Shown: positions 1 to 9,294, counted from the stretch's first letter. The stretch is 64,000 nucleotides of DNA from Spirosoma sp. (GCF_026391055.1 NZ_JAPLET010000020.1:1-64000); one strand, 5' to 3'. Numbers and translations: made by a program. The notes: generated by a model not told the origin, from the sequence alone.

Positions 1-1012
1 CGACGAATGGATTGCCGCCGTGCAGGAATGGCAGCAGCTCAACAAAGACCTGAAGTCGACCGATACGGGCAGCGACACCACCTCCGAAGCGCCCGACGCC
101 AACGACGAGTATTTTATTTACCAGACCCTAATCGGGGCCTATCCAATGCCCGGTGATGATTCCGCTGCGTTTACTTCTGAGGAGACGGATTTTCCAGATC
201 GTTTGACGGAGTACCTGCAAAAAGCCTTACGGGAAGCCAAACGCAATTCGACCTACGACGCCCCCAACGAAGCCTACGAAACCGCCACCCAGAACTTTGC
301 CATCAACCTACTGGACAGAAGCCGTCCATTCTGGGCCAGTTTTCGGCAATTCCACCAGCGTGTGGCCGACTTTGGCATTATCAACTCGCTGGCACAGGTG
401 CTGCTCAAATGCACCACTACCGGCGTGCCGGATATTTATCAGGGCTGCGAGGGTTGGGACCTGAGCCTGGTTGACCCAGACAACCGGCGTCCGGTCGACT
501 TTGTCAGTCGTCAGCAATCGCTCGCCGAATTGCTGAACAATCCATCCGGCAACCAATGGGCCGATTTGTGGGCGAATCGGTACGATGCCCGTATCAAGCA
601 GTGGCTGGTGCATACCCTGCTGGCTGAACGAAACCGGTATCCTGATCTATTCGCTTCGGGCGAGTACCTGCCGTTGGCTGTGGAGGGGCGTTATAAGAAG
701 CATGTGCTGGCGTTTGCCCGGCGTCGTGCAGAAAGCTGGTACGTGGTTGCTATTCCGTTGGGGCTGGCTCACTTGTGCAGTACGGAGTCAACCGATGCGT
801 TCGGTCTGGACTGGCAGGATACGCGCATCAGCCTGCCCGCCGAAGCCCCTGCAATCTGGCAGCACCAACTGGTGAATAGTCGCGGAGAAACAGGAAATGG
901 TATCGCGGTATCGGATTTGTTTGCCGCTCTGCCTTTGGCGGTACTTAGTCTGGAGTCTGTCAACTATAATCGGAATGCAGGTGTCCCCCTATCCGAAATG
1001 AACCAGCACTGA
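1..1012 (+). CDS. treY: Malto-oligosyltrehalose synthase, C-terminal part (partial)
   Basis: This is the 3' end of (1->4)-alpha-D-glucan 1-alpha-D-glucosylmutase, which turns the reducing end of maltodextrins into a trehalosyl unit. TreZ then releases trehalose, a compatible solute. The reading frame is open from base 2, so the start lies outside the window. The GTG at 20 is internal. About 336 of an expected 700-900 residues are visible. The family-typical segment GVPDIYQGCEGWDLSLVDPD, followed by NRRPVD, sits near residue 135 of the visible part and belongs to the GH13 barrel end. The C-terminal beta domain follows. The gene converges on the minus-strand glycan operon, with three hairpins in between. 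The assignment is firm. treZ and the other tre genes would have to lie upstream of base 1. Confidence 0.93.
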   Translation, partial: DEWIAAVQEWQQLNKDLKSTDTGSDTTSEAPDANDEYFIYQTLIGAYPMPGDDSAAFTSEETDFPDRLTEYLQKALREAKRNSTYDAPNEAYETATQNFAINLLDRSRPFWASFRQFHQRVADFGIINSLAQVLLKCTTTGVPDIYQGCEGWDLSLVDPDNRRPVDFVSRQQSLAELLNNPSGNQWADLWANRYDARIKQWLVHTLLAERNRYPDLFASGEYLPLAVEGRYKKHVLAFARRRAESWYVVAIPLGLAHLCSTESTDAFGLDWQDTRISLPAEAPAIWQHQLVNSRGETGNGIAVSDLFAALPLAVLSLESVNYNRNAGVPLSEMNQH

Positions 1013-1044
1013 AACAGGAAGTTTTTGGGCTTGTTAGGATACGC

Positions 1045-1130
1045 TGGGCGTAGTCTGTGACTACGCCCATGTGTTATCCGGTCTCTGACCGGAATGGATG
1101 CCAGCGCGTAATCACAGACTACGCGCTGGC
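1045..1130. repeat. Three consecutive hairpins between convergent genes (dispersed palindrome family)
   Basis: Three palindromes follow one another. 1045-1055 pairs with 1059-1069 (TGGGCGTAGTC, loop TGT, perfect 11 bp). 1077-1083 pairs with 1087-1093 (TCCGGTC). 1100-1110 pairs with 1120-1130 (GCCAGCGCGTA, perfect 11 bp, 9-nt loop). The last one contains the stop codon of the minus-strand glycosyltransferase. The first core recurs as a 15-bp perfect palindrome at 10276-10308, so this is a repeated element. It probably works as a two-way transcription terminator for treY and the glycan operon. There is no long T-run, so the terminator role is inference. Confidence 0.7.
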
Positions 1131-2183
1131 ATTGTTGGTCCTTGTTTGCGTTTCCAGATAATAGGGTCGATAAGTCGTCAACAGCATATTGGCTTCGGTC
1201 ATAACCCGATGGGTGTCTTGGGCATCGTCTTCATAAATTACCCGATGCCGACTGGTGTCCAGCGGTCCCCATTCGGCGGGATCGGCGGAGGTGAAGAGGA
1301 TAATGCTGGGCGTGTGGCAGGCCGTGCCCAGGTGACCAACCCCCGTGTCATTACTGACCAGCAGGGCGGTAAATTGTAGAATGGCACCCAGCGTAGCTAA
1401 ACTGGTGCGCCCGGCGAGAGATACGGCCGGGTGTTCCATCCGGCTCTGAACCTCATCAATGATCGGGATTTCGCCCGCCGTTCCGGTCAGTACAACCGTA
1501 TACCCCTTATCCATCAGCGCATCGGCCACCTCGGCAAAGCGATGGACAGGCCACCGTCGGCCCGATACCCCGCCGGGATGAATACATATGTACTGGCCGG
1601 GTTTCAGCCGACATTCTGTCAATACTGTTAATGCCTGCTGGCGGGCCGTTTCGTTGGGTTCAAATTCGAGCGCGTCTCCCTGCGAGGCAATGCCCAGAAA
1701 GGTCATCAGGCTGGTATGCCTATGCACTTCATGACTTTTGACCGGATAGTCAAAAAATAAGCCCGTGCGTGCCGCCCATTCTTCCGACTTCGTACCGGCC
1801 GGATAATAGCCACCCAGCGCTTTGGCGTTGACGAGACTTAGCATGGCATTGACGAGCGTACCATTTCCCTGCATTTGCAAAACCACGTCCCAGTGCCGGT
1901 TCTGCATCTGTTGCAAAAAAAGAACCGTTTTCACGGGGTCAACAGGTTGTTCGGGCAGGCCGGGCCAACCAGGAAACGGAATAAACTCATCGAAATAGCG
2001 TGGGTAGCTGGCAACGAATTCCTTTGCCCAGGGTAGGCCGATCAGCGCGATATGGGCGTCTGGAAACGCGGCCCGCAAGGCCCTGAATGCTGGTACCGCA
2101 CATAAAAGGTCGCCGAGCTGGATAGCCCGGAATACAGCAATTCGCCGGGGGGGATACCCCAGCGTGTTCGTTAAATTGTCCAT
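1119..2183 (-). CDS. Glycosyltransferase family 9 (heptosyltransferase-like)
   Basis: Predicted GT-B fold glycosyltransferase of the ADP-heptose:LPS heptosyltransferase family, acting in the cytoplasm on a surface glycan precursor. The N-terminal signature is IAVFRAIQLGDLLCAVPAFR near residues 15-35. The nucleotide-sugar half carries ICIHPGGVSGRRWP near 200 and NDTGVGHLGTACHTPSI near 280, both typical of GT9. Its length of 354 residues is normal. It is the last gene of the minus-strand operon and lies 36 bp after the GT2 gene. The stop codon is inside the third hairpin of the 1045-1130 element. The donor sugar cannot be told from sequence. Heptose is only the family default. Confidence 0.85.
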   Translation of the reverse strand: MDNLTNTLGYPPRRIAVFRAIQLGDLLCAVPAFRALRAAFPDAHIALIGLPWAKEFVASYPRYFDEFIPFPGWPGLPEQPVDPVKTVLFLQQMQNRHWDVVLQMQGNGTLVNAMLSLVNAKALGGYYPAGTKSEEWAARTGLFFDYPVKSHEVHRHTSLMTFLGIASQGDALEFEPNETARQQALTVLTECRLKPGQYICIHPGGVSGRRWPVHRFAEVADALMDKGYTVVLTGTAGEIPIIDEVQSRMEHPAVSLAGRTSLATLGAILQFTALLVSNDTGVGHLGTACHTPSIILFTSADPAEWGPLDTSRHRVIYEDDAQDTHRVMTEANMLLTTYRPYYLETQTRTNNASA

Positions 2184-2219
2184 GTATTGTAGCGTAGTAG
2201 GTCATCAAGAGGTAGCGAA

Positions 2220-3197
2220 CTACCAGTACCAGACACGATACGAAAAGGCACCGTACAATCGCCAGTAGACCGACAGAAAAGGGGTGGCCAGGCTGGTAAG
2301 CAGGGCCGCTTTTACCGTCTTACCGTTGATTGGCTGGTTGGCTAACCGTTCGCTCATCAGTACCAGTGTGAGCAATAGCCAAAGAGTAAAGCCTATGGCA
2401 ACTACTTGACTATTAGTGGTTAGTAAACCAATGAGTCCAATCAGTAGCGATACGACACTGGTATAGTACCGGATCACGAGCCATTTATAAGCCGGAATGC
2501 GTTCACGAAACAAAGTCGGGTGCTCTTTGAAAAGGAGAGCATCGTAGCGGTTCTTTCGTTCGTCGCGGAGGGGTGCGTACCAGGGTGCCGACCGAATGGG
2601 GTGAATAATCACGGCATCGGGACAGGAAAGAATAGGAATTCGCGCCTTAATGATTTTGAAATGTAAATCGCTGTCTTCGCGCCAGGCAATATCGAACCGC
2701 TCATCGAATCCACCTACTTGCTCCAGCACCACCCGCCGACAGAATAAATTGGCCGTAACGAACTCGGCGGTTTCCAGCAGTGCCGTTGTTTTGTCGTGAT
2801 GCGAAGGCTGGTCGGGCATCGGCATTTTAACCCGCCCGGTTAGTACCTGTGCCCCCCGATTAAACTGTACCAGCGCCGTACTGAGCCAGCCCGGCTGAGG
2901 TAGGCAGTCATCGTCGGTAAACGCAATGAACGGCGTCCGGGCCGACTGCCAGCCCGCATTACGGGCGGCAGCCGGTCCCTGGCGTTCATGCTGACCCAGG
3001 TAACGGGCCTTTAAGCCGGTCTGTTCCGCAACCTCCGCTACCAGTTCGGCCACGGCTGCTTCATTCCCATCGTCCACTACAATGACCTCAAATGTTCCCT
3101 TTGACAACACTTGTTGGTTAAGAGCGAGCAGGCAGTTCCGCAGCAAAGCCGGTCGTTTATAAGTAGGAATGATAACGGTAACCACAGGTTGTTCCAT
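2220..3197 (-). CDS. Glycosyltransferase family 2, membrane-anchored
   Basis: Inverting GT-A glycosyltransferase. The Rossmann-like start VTVIIPTYKRPALLRNCL (residues 5-23) and the FTDDDCLP motif (DXD-type metal/nucleotide site, near residue 94) are clear. The acceptor-side motif WREDSDLHFK follows near residue 172. Two hydrophobic segments around residues 245-290 predict a C-terminal anchor in the inner membrane, with the catalytic domain in the cytoplasm. The gene starts 6 bp after the stop of the carbamoyltransferase gene, so the two are surely co-transcribed. The substrate is unknown. Its place among two GT9 enzymes and a carbamoyltransferase suggests assembly of one decorated surface oligosaccharide. 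Confidence 0.88.
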   Translation of the reverse strand: MEQPVVTVIIPTYKRPALLRNCLLALNQQVLSKGTFEVIVVDDGNEAAVAELVAEVAEQTGLKARYLGQHERQGPAAARNAGWQSARTPFIAFTDDDCLPQPGWLSTALVQFNRGAQVLTGRVKMPMPDQPSHHDKTTALLETAEFVTANLFCRRVVLEQVGGFDERFDIAWREDSDLHFKIIKARIPILSCPDAVIIHPIRSAPWYAPLRDERKNRYDALLFKEHPTLFRERIPAYKWLVIRYYTSVVSLLIGLIGLLTTNSQVVAIGFTLWLLLTLVLMSERLANQPINGKTVKAALLTSLATPFLSVYWRLYGAFSYRVWYW

Positions 3198-3203
3198 ACG
3201 TTA

Positions 3204-4994
3204 CTAGGCGTCGGCGGTGACGGTTTCCGATTGGGTTAGTTCCCGGTAGGTTTCGCCCAGACCATCCCGGTTTTTCTCCAGCATGAACGAGCCGATCACC
3301 AGCGCGTCGAGGGGCGATGTCCAGAACGATTCCACGGCGTCGCGGGGGGTACAAACAACCGGTTCGCCACGGGTATTGAATGACGTGTTGACTAGCACCG
3401 GAACGCCCGTTTGCTCAGCAAAGGCCTTGATCAGGTCATAGTAAGGCTTATTTTGCTGCTCGTTTACAGTCTGGATGCGGGCGGTTCCGTCGGTATGGGT
3501 AACGGCCGGAATGGCATCGACCATCTCCGGTCGTACATCGTTGACGAACAACATAAACGGCGATTGGCGGGCGTTCAGAAAGTACGCGTCGGCGGCTTCT
3601 TCCAAAACGGCCGGAGCTACCGGACGGAAATCTTCGCGGTCTTTCAGGTCGTTCAGCTTCGCCTGCATCTCGGCCGGAAACGGGGGTGCCAAAATGGAGC
3701 GGGCACCCAGCGCACGCGGGCCGAATTCCATTCCCTGCTGGAACCAGCCGATAATATGACCCGAGGCCAGATAAGCCGCAACTTCCTGCGAGCGGTCTGT
3801 CAGTCGACGGTACGGTAACTTCGACCAGCGCAGAAACGCTTCAATGTCGTCGTCGCTGAAACTGGGGCCTAGGTAGGCGTGGTGCATTTCATAACGCCGT
3901 TCGGCACGCTCGGGCAACGGCCGTTGTTGGGCGTCGATCCACATGGCAGCGCCAAGTGCGGTACCGGCATCACCAGCGGCCGGTTGAACCCAGATGTTCT
4001 TGAATGGTCCACGGTCGCGCAGACGGGCGTTCATCACACAGTTGAGCGCTACCCCTCCGGCCATGCAGAGCGAATCGGCCTGAGTTTTCTCGTGAAGCCA
4101 GTTGAGCAAATGGAGAACGGTTTCTTCCAGAACGGCCTGAACAGAATGTGCCAGATCGAAGTGGAACTGTTCCAGTGGACCACCGCGCCGACGGGCCGGA
4201 CCAAAGGTTTCTTCCAGTTTCAGCGGGGCAATGGTGTATTGTCCGCCCTCGCCCAACTGGATAACCTGCCGGAAATAATCGACATACATGGGCTGTCCAT
4301 AGGAGGCTACCGCCATCACCTTGTATTCATCCGACGAGTGTAGAAATCCCAGATAGGTCGTCAGCTCTTCGTACAGTAACCCGAGCGAATGTGGTAGTTT
4401 AACCTCATCGAGCAGGGTCATGTCGTTGCCGTCGCCCAGCCAGTAGCTTGTTGTTGCGACCTCCCCGCGGCCATCGATCACCAGCACCGCAGCCCGCTCA
4501 TAGGGGCTGGGAAGAAAGGCACTCGCTGCGTGCGCAAGGTGATGATTTACAAAGTGCCACTGGTAAGGTCCCTGCGCCGTAGCACCCCGAAACCGGTCGG
4601 AGAGGTGGTGTGGCACCCCGTCGACCAAATGGCCGGGCGCGTTCAGGATGGAAGAAAGAAAAAGTCCGTCGTAAGGATTTTGCCAGCCATTGAGTGAACT
4701 GACCCCCGGCTTCAGCGGAATTTCGACGGTGTTTTTCGTCTCGTGGTCGGCAATGACCAGGTTCGGGTCGAAGGAGTACGCAATATGGTCGATGTCGGTC
4801 AGGTTGATACCGGCCGTTTTCAAACAAAAATCAATGGCGTTATACGGCAGTTCGTAGGTAGAAAAAGGGATTGGACGCTTGCCGTGCTTGATGTGCGTGA
4901 AGCGTTCTTCTTCGGCAGCGGCCAGCACGACACCGTCTTTGACAAGTGCAGCGGCCTGGTCATGAAAAGCCGCATTGATTCCTAAAGTATACAT
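3204..4994 (-). CDS. Carbamoyltransferase (NodU/TobZ family)
   Basis: Enzyme of the family that makes carbamoyl-adenylate from carbamoyl phosphate and ATP and then carbamoylates a hydroxyl of a sugar or antibiotic. The 596-residue protein starts at MYTLGINAAFHDQAAALV. A start 30 bases upstream (5024) would overlap the preceding gene, so the Met at 4994 is preferred. The HHLAHAASAF motif (near residue 150) is the metal-binding signature of the N-terminal kinase-like domain. EFGPRALGARSIL (near residue 430) and VNTSFNTRGEPVV (near 540) belong to the C-terminal YrdC-like transfer region. The neighbours are glycosyltransferases on both sides, so the acceptor is probably a glycan. This is inference. 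Confidence 0.92.
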   Translation of the reverse strand: MYTLGINAAFHDQAAALVKDGVVLAAAEEERFTHIKHGKRPIPFSTYELPYNAIDFCLKTAGINLTDIDHIAYSFDPNLVIADHETKNTVEIPLKPGVSSLNGWQNPYDGLFLSSILNAPGHLVDGVPHHLSDRFRGATAQGPYQWHFVNHHLAHAASAFLPSPYERAAVLVIDGRGEVATTSYWLGDGNDMTLLDEVKLPHSLGLLYEELTTYLGFLHSSDEYKVMAVASYGQPMYVDYFRQVIQLGEGGQYTIAPLKLEETFGPARRRGGPLEQFHFDLAHSVQAVLEETVLHLLNWLHEKTQADSLCMAGGVALNCVMNARLRDRGPFKNIWVQPAAGDAGTALGAAMWIDAQQRPLPERAERRYEMHHAYLGPSFSDDDIEAFLRWSKLPYRRLTDRSQEVAAYLASGHIIGWFQQGMEFGPRALGARSILAPPFPAEMQAKLNDLKDREDFRPVAPAVLEEAADAYFLNARQSPFMLFVNDVRPEMVDAIPAVTHTDGTARIQTVNEQQNKPYYDLIKAFAEQTGVPVLVNTSFNTRGEPVVCTPRDAVESFWTSPLDALVIGSFMLEKNRDGLGETYRELTQSETVTADA

Positions 4995-5005
4995 TCGTTG
5001 ATTGG

Positions 5006-6136
5006 TTAAGCGATTGGTTGCCATTGAGCCATAAGGTCATGCACAGCCCGGACAATGGCCTCGGGCGATGCGGCTGGTTCCGCTGGCTCCGGAAACTGTT
5101 GTAAGAGTTTATTTTTCGACCGCAGATTGGCTGGAACGTCAAAATAGAGCACCCGGTTAGGTACCTGCCAGGGCGTATGCTGCGGATTTGTTTTGGCATA
5201 CAGTACCACAACGGGCGTTCCCAGCGCAGCCGCCATATGTACCGGGCCGGTATTATTGGCAAGGAGCAGCGGGGCTTCGGCCAGAAGAGCCGCCAACTCG
5301 CCCAGGCCGAGTTGACCAGCCAGATCCAGCGCCCGCCCGGCCAGCCGGTGCTGAATCTGGCTGGTTAGCGACTGCTCCTGTCTACTGCCCGTCAGGACTA
5401 CCTGATACCCGGAGTCCTGCATAAGCGGCAAAAGTGCCTGTACGAATTTTTCGGCCGGGTACCGACGTTTCTCCTCACTCACGCCCGGATGCAGCACCAG
5501 CCAAGGGCGCTGAAAGTCGAGTCCGGCATTGGTTAGCTGCTGGCGCACCCGTTGCTGATCGGCTATGGAGGGCGTCAGGGAAAGGCGACGGTTGCTGGTT
5601 TGGCAGCCAATTTCCCGAACCAGTTCCAGTTGCCGAACAACTTCGTGCCGGGTAGCTACCAGTATTTCGGGATCGGGAACCCAGTCTGTTATAAGCTGGT
5701 ACGGATTCTCCCGGCAATAGCCTAGTAGGCGGGGAATACCGGCCAGATAACAGAGCATGGCCGTCGGTAGTGGATTCTGACTCTGCACCGTGAACAGGAT
5801 GGCCGCGTCGAAGTTATGGCCGCGCAAACGGTCGGCCAGGGAAATGACCCGGTCCGGTTGCTGCTGCTGCCCGGCCACCCAGGGCACATCGAACGACAGC
5901 ACCTGATCAATGTCGGGTACAAGCTCCGCAACAGCCGCTCCCGCCGACGAAGTCAGCAGCGTCAGATGGGTAGCTGGCCAGGTCGTTTTTATGGCGCGAA
6001 AGGCCGGTGTCGTCATCAGTACATCGCCCAGATTATCCAGCCTGACGCACAACAGACGCAGCCCGTCTTTCCAGAAATTCATACGTAGTGCAGTGCGTTG
6101 AGGTACATGGTTTACTAATTTACGGGCTGATGACAT
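5006..6136 (-). CDS. Glycosyltransferase family 9 (second copy in operon)
   Basis: GT9 heptosyltransferase-like enzyme, a distant paralogue of the product of 1119-2183. It has LLCVRLDNLGDVLMTTPAFR at the N-terminus, WLVLHPGVSEEKRRYP in the middle, and NNTGPVHMAAALGTPVVVLY for the donor site. The first Met (6136) adds 18 unusual residues before MNFWKDGLRLLCV. The Met at 6082 is an equally good start and matches the family N-terminus better. The gene lies 15 bp after the phosphatase gene in the same operon. A GT9 enzyme next to a GmhB-like phosphatase fits use of a heptose-type donor, but no heptose-synthesis genes other than the phosphatase are visible. Confidence 0.86.
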   Translation of the reverse strand: MSSARKLVNHVPQRTALRMNFWKDGLRLLCVRLDNLGDVLMTTPAFRAIKTTWPATHLTLLTSSAGAAVAELVPDIDQVLSFDVPWVAGQQQQPDRVISLADRLRGHNFDAAILFTVQSQNPLPTAMLCYLAGIPRLLGYCRENPYQLITDWVPDPEILVATRHEVVRQLELVREIGCQTSNRRLSLTPSIADQQRVRQQLTNAGLDFQRPWLVLHPGVSEEKRRYPAEKFVQALLPLMQDSGYQVVLTGSRQEQSLTSQIQHRLAGRALDLAGQLGLGELAALLAEAPLLLANNTGPVHMAAALGTPVVVLYAKTNPQHTPWQVPNRVLYFDVPANLRSKNKLLQQFPEPAEPAASPEAIVRAVHDLMAQWQPIA

Positions 6137-6151
6137 TCAGCTAGTGACGGG

Positions 6152-6751
6152 TCAAATCGGGTATGCATCGGAGCCATCCGGCCGCACCAGTTGACGGGTG
6201 GTGGCCAGAATGTAATCCGTAGCTTCACTGAGCGACTTGGCCCGCGTGGTTGGCAGCCGGTGGCTGTTGATGAGCCACTCTGTTTCGTTGCCCCGATCAA
6301 TCAACACCGTACGGCAACCGGCCCGGTTGCCGGCTTCTACATCATTAAGGATATCGCCAACCATCCACGACTGGCTCAGGTCTATCTGATGTTCTCTGGC
6401 GGCTTTGAGTAGAAGGCCCGGTCGGGGTTTTCGGCAAGTACATACCCAGTCGTACTGTTTGATGGATGCCCCCGGAAAATGCGGGCAGTAATAAAATCCA
6501 TCGGGTTCGGCACCATAGGGGCTGAGCAGTTCCGTGAGCTGGTTCCAGACGCTGGAAAGTTTGCTTTCTTTGAAATACCCATGTGCCACCCCCGACTGGT
6601 TGGAGATGATGATTAGCTTGAACCCGGCGGCCCGCAGTCGGCATAAACTGCTTCCGGCATCGGTATAGAGCGTGATTTTAGCAGGGTCAACGTTGTACGG
6701 GATGTCGGGAATGAGGGTGCCGTCTTTATCCCAAAAAATAGCTTTGTTCAC
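6152..6751 (-). CDS. HAD-family phosphatase, GmhB/HisB-N type
   Basis: Histidinol-phosphatase-like HAD enzyme of the D,D-heptose 1,7-bisphosphate phosphatase (GmhB) group. The nucleophile motif is FWDKDGTLIP (residues 5-14), motif II is IIISNQSGVAHGYF (near 50-63), and the C-terminal motif is SWMVGDILNDVEAG (near 145). The zinc-loop cysteines CPHFPG and CTCRKP, typical of GmhB, are present. Length (199 aa) is normal. It overlaps the upstream family-4 glycosyltransferase by 4 bp (ATGA), so translation is likely coupled. In context it would dephosphorylate a sugar bisphosphate to feed a nucleotide-sugar donor for the GT9 enzymes. The exact sugar is inferred, not seen. Confidence 0.85.
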   Translation of the reverse strand: MNKAIFWDKDGTLIPDIPYNVDPAKITLYTDAGSSLCRLRAAGFKLIIISNQSGVAHGYFKESKLSSVWNQLTELLSPYGAEPDGFYYCPHFPGASIKQYDWVCTCRKPRPGLLLKAAREHQIDLSQSWMVGDILNDVEAGNRAGCRTVLIDRGNETEWLINSHRLPTTRAKSLSEATDYILATTRQLVRPDGSDAYPI

Positions 6752-8055
6752 GATCTGTCAGGAATTGGCATTGAAGAGGTCTGATGGCCGGTGCCCCGTA
6801 GCCAGAAACCTGTCTGAACCCGGCCGTTGGTAATCAAGTCATATAAATCGGCGGTTTGCTGGGCCACTCTTGCCCAGGTGTAACCTGTCTTTACGTGCTG
6901 AATGGCCTGCTCGCTGTATCGTTGGCGAAGGGGTTTGTTCGTAATCAGCACCGCCAGTTTTTCGGCCAGCGCCGAGGGGTCGTTCGGTTGTACCAGAAAG
7001 CCCGTTTTGTTCAGCAGGACCGTATGTTTGATGCCCCCCACGGCCGCTCCGATCACGGGTGTTCCGCAGGCCATGGCTTCCAGCGGGGTAATGCCAAACG
7101 GTTCATACCAGGGTGTGGTCACAAATACATCGGCGGCACTATAATAATGCCGGAGTTCGTCGCGCGTGCGGCTGCCGGTAAACGTAACCAAGTCCGTTAC
7201 CTTAAGCGATGACGCCAGTGCCTGAAGTCGGCCGATTTCGGGCGTGAGTTCGGGGTCCGGCTGGCGCGAATCGCCCCCCACGATCAGGAGTCTTGCCGCA
7301 ATACCGTGCCTCTGCCGGAGAATAGCCAGCGCCCGCACTACATTGTCGACTCCTTTGCGCGGAACCATCCGGCCCAGTTGAAGCAGCATAGGTTCCTGAC
7401 TATCGAGGCCCAGCGTCTGACGGGCCAGCTCCTGCCGGATGGGAAAGAAATCCTGCGGGTTGTAGCCATTCGGAACGATTGTAATTTTGGATGCATCGGC
7501 ACCGTATAATTTTATCATGTCGTCGCTGTCCTGCGGGCAGAGGGCAACAATACCATCGGCTTCCTGCATGATCCGCTTTTCGATCATAATACGCTCGATT
7601 GGAAACCCATCCGAATTGCCCTGGCATTGGCGCCGAACCAGCCCCAGTGCGTGAAACGTTACAACGAACGGGATGCGATGCAACTGTTTGATTCTGAGGG
7701 CTACCAGTCCCGACATGAAGAAGTGTGCATGAGTAACGGAGTAGTTGAGGGCATGTTTGCGGATGAATCGACTCATGTTCTGGGCAAACTCGTTCATGTG
7801 AGGCAGCAAGGCTTCTTTAGGCAGGTATTGCCGCGCTCCGGCGGTCACATGAATGACGCGTATTCGGGGTTGCCACTGTACGATTTCGGCCTCGGTAGGA
7901 GAGCTGCTCCGGGTAAACACATCTACGCTAAAGCCTAGTTTTGCCAACTCCTTTGCCAACTCGGCAACGGCAATATTCTGACCACCTGCGTCGATACCAC
8001 CAATGGTTGCCATTGGAGACGCATGTTCGGAGATAAGCGCCAGCTTTTTATCCAT
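6748..8055 (-). CDS. Glycosyltransferase family 4
   Basis: Retaining GT-B glycosyltransferase and first gene of the minus-strand glycan operon. The N-terminal glycine-rich loop SPMATIGGIDAGGQNIAVAE (residues 13-32) resembles that of sucrose-phosphate-synthase-like and MshA-like enzymes. The donor-binding half contains LLQLGRMVPRKGVDNVV (near 230). The EX7E-type catalytic motif is EPFGITPLEAMACGTPV (near 332). 435 residues is a usual length. The 252-bp gap to the divergent gene at 8308 must carry the promoter of the operon. No clear TAnnTTTG box was found there for the minus strand. Confidence 0.88.
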   Translation of the reverse strand: MDKKLALISEHASPMATIGGIDAGGQNIAVAELAKELAKLGFSVDVFTRSSSPTEAEIVQWQPRIRVIHVTAGARQYLPKEALLPHMNEFAQNMSRFIRKHALNYSVTHAHFFMSGLVALRIKQLHRIPFVVTFHALGLVRRQCQGNSDGFPIERIMIEKRIMQEADGIVALCPQDSDDMIKLYGADASKITIVPNGYNPQDFFPIRQELARQTLGLDSQEPMLLQLGRMVPRKGVDNVVRALAILRQRHGIAARLLIVGGDSRQPDPELTPEIGRLQALASSLKVTDLVTFTGSRTRDELRHYYSAADVFVTTPWYEPFGITPLEAMACGTPVIGAAVGGIKHTVLLNKTGFLVQPNDPSALAEKLAVLITNKPLRQRYSEQAIQHVKTGYTWARVAQQTADLYDLITNGRVQTGFWLRGTGHQTSSMPIPDRS

Positions 8056-8247
8056 AGCCCAGTCTTTTTATGTGTTGAGGTAATCAAGTGATTGGTATAA
8101 AGTATGGGATTAACTGCACCTTGTTCGCTAAGGTTAATGAGTGCCCGTATGACGAACCGTTTATGTTCAAATAGTGAGGTAACGGAGCACAGGGCTAAAA
8201 AACCGGTAGATTAGGTGAAGCTGGCAAACAGTTGATCAGGTGGGGGC

Positions 8248-8305
8248 GTTAGTCAACACAATCTTACTGGGCAGACTTTGCCCCTCAATGGCTTGATTGA
8301 CTAAC
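8248..8305. promoter_or_regulatory. Inverted repeat just before the start codon at 8308
   Basis: GTTAGTCAA (8248-8256) is repeated in inverted form as TTGACTAAC (8297-8305), 40 nt apart. The second arm ends 2 nt before the ATG of the glycosyltransferase. It could be an operator in the divergent promoter region or a leader RNA stem that hides the start codon. Nothing else in the sequence decides between these. Confidence 0.35.
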
Positions 8306-8307
8306 TA

Positions 8308-9294
8308 ATGCAACGATTGAATATTCTGATCTGGCACATTCACGGAGCCTATCTAACCGCTATCACGCAGGCAGAGCATAACTGGTATCTGCCGGTTAAA
8401 CCTGGTGCGCCGGAAGGCTATTGCGGTCGTGGACAGGATTCGTCCATGCCCGATTATGTTCGGGAAATACCCGCTGGGGACGTTCAGAACCTCGACCTGG
8501 ATCTGATTATTTGCCAAACTCCCCGGAATTATCAGACCGATCGATTCGAGATTCTATCGCCCGAACAGCGGAAACTGCCCACCATTTATCTGGAGCATAA
8601 CACGCCTGAGCCGCACCCAACCGATTCCCGGCATCCGGCAGCCGATGATCCGGCCGTTACGCTCGTTCATGTAACCAATTACAACCGACTGATGTGGGAT
8701 AATGGTCAGACGCCTACCCGCGTTATTAAACATAGCGTAGCCATTGACCCAACGATACAGTATACGGGGCAGCGCCGGGAGGGAATTGTGGTTGTCAACG
8801 AACTCCAGCGCCGGGGCCGTATGGCGGGTTTCGATCTGTTCGAGCAGTTGCGGCAGCAGTTGCCCCTCACGGTGGCGGGCATGAAATCGGCGGAGATTGG
8901 CGGCATCGGCGAGATTCATTACACCCGCCTGCACCATACTGTTGCCCAATACAGGTTTCTGTTCAGCCCGATGCGTTACAGCAGCCTGCCACTGGCAGTT
9001 ATCGAAGCCATGACGATTGGTATGCCCATTGTGGCCGTAGCTACTACGGAGCTGCCAACGGTGATTCAGAACGGGGTTCACGGATTTGTTTCGGCCGACC
9101 CCGCAGAACTGCTGGCGGGTATGCAGTTTTTGCTGGATAACCCAACCGAAGCCCGGAGTATGGGCGACAAGGCCCGAGAGCTGGCGGCTCGTGAGTTTGG
9201 CTTACCTCGTTTCGTTGACGACTGGAATGCTGTGTTTGCCGAAGTAATCAGCCAGGCGTCCAACGTAAATCCGGCGAACGAAGTAGTTTATTAA
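8308..9294 (+). CDS. Glycosyltransferase, family 1/4 (GT-B)
   Basis: The C-terminal half is a typical GT-B donor domain: FSPMRYSSLPLAVIEAMTIG around residues 213-232 holds the EX7E-like glutamate, followed by VATTELPTVIQNGVHGFV. The N-terminal half is less typical and starts MQRLNILIWHIHGAYL. This resembles glycosyltransferases annotated near capsule or surface-glycan loci in Cytophagales. It is transcribed divergently from the six-gene operon and probably adds a residue to the same glycan. Length is 328 aa, slightly short for GT4. Substrate unknown. Confidence 0.8.
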   Translation: MQRLNILIWHIHGAYLTAITQAEHNWYLPVKPGAPEGYCGRGQDSSMPDYVREIPAGDVQNLDLDLIICQTPRNYQTDRFEILSPEQRKLPTIYLEHNTPEPHPTDSRHPAADDPAVTLVHVTNYNRLMWDNGQTPTRVIKHSVAIDPTIQYTGQRREGIVVVNELQRRGRMAGFDLFEQLRQQLPLTVAGMKSAEIGGIGEIHYTRLHHTVAQYRFLFSPMRYSSLPLAVIEAMTIGMPIVAVATTELPTVIQNGVHGFVSADPAELLAGMQFLLDNPTEARSMGDKARELAAREFGLPRFVDDWNAVFAEVISQASNVNPANEVVY

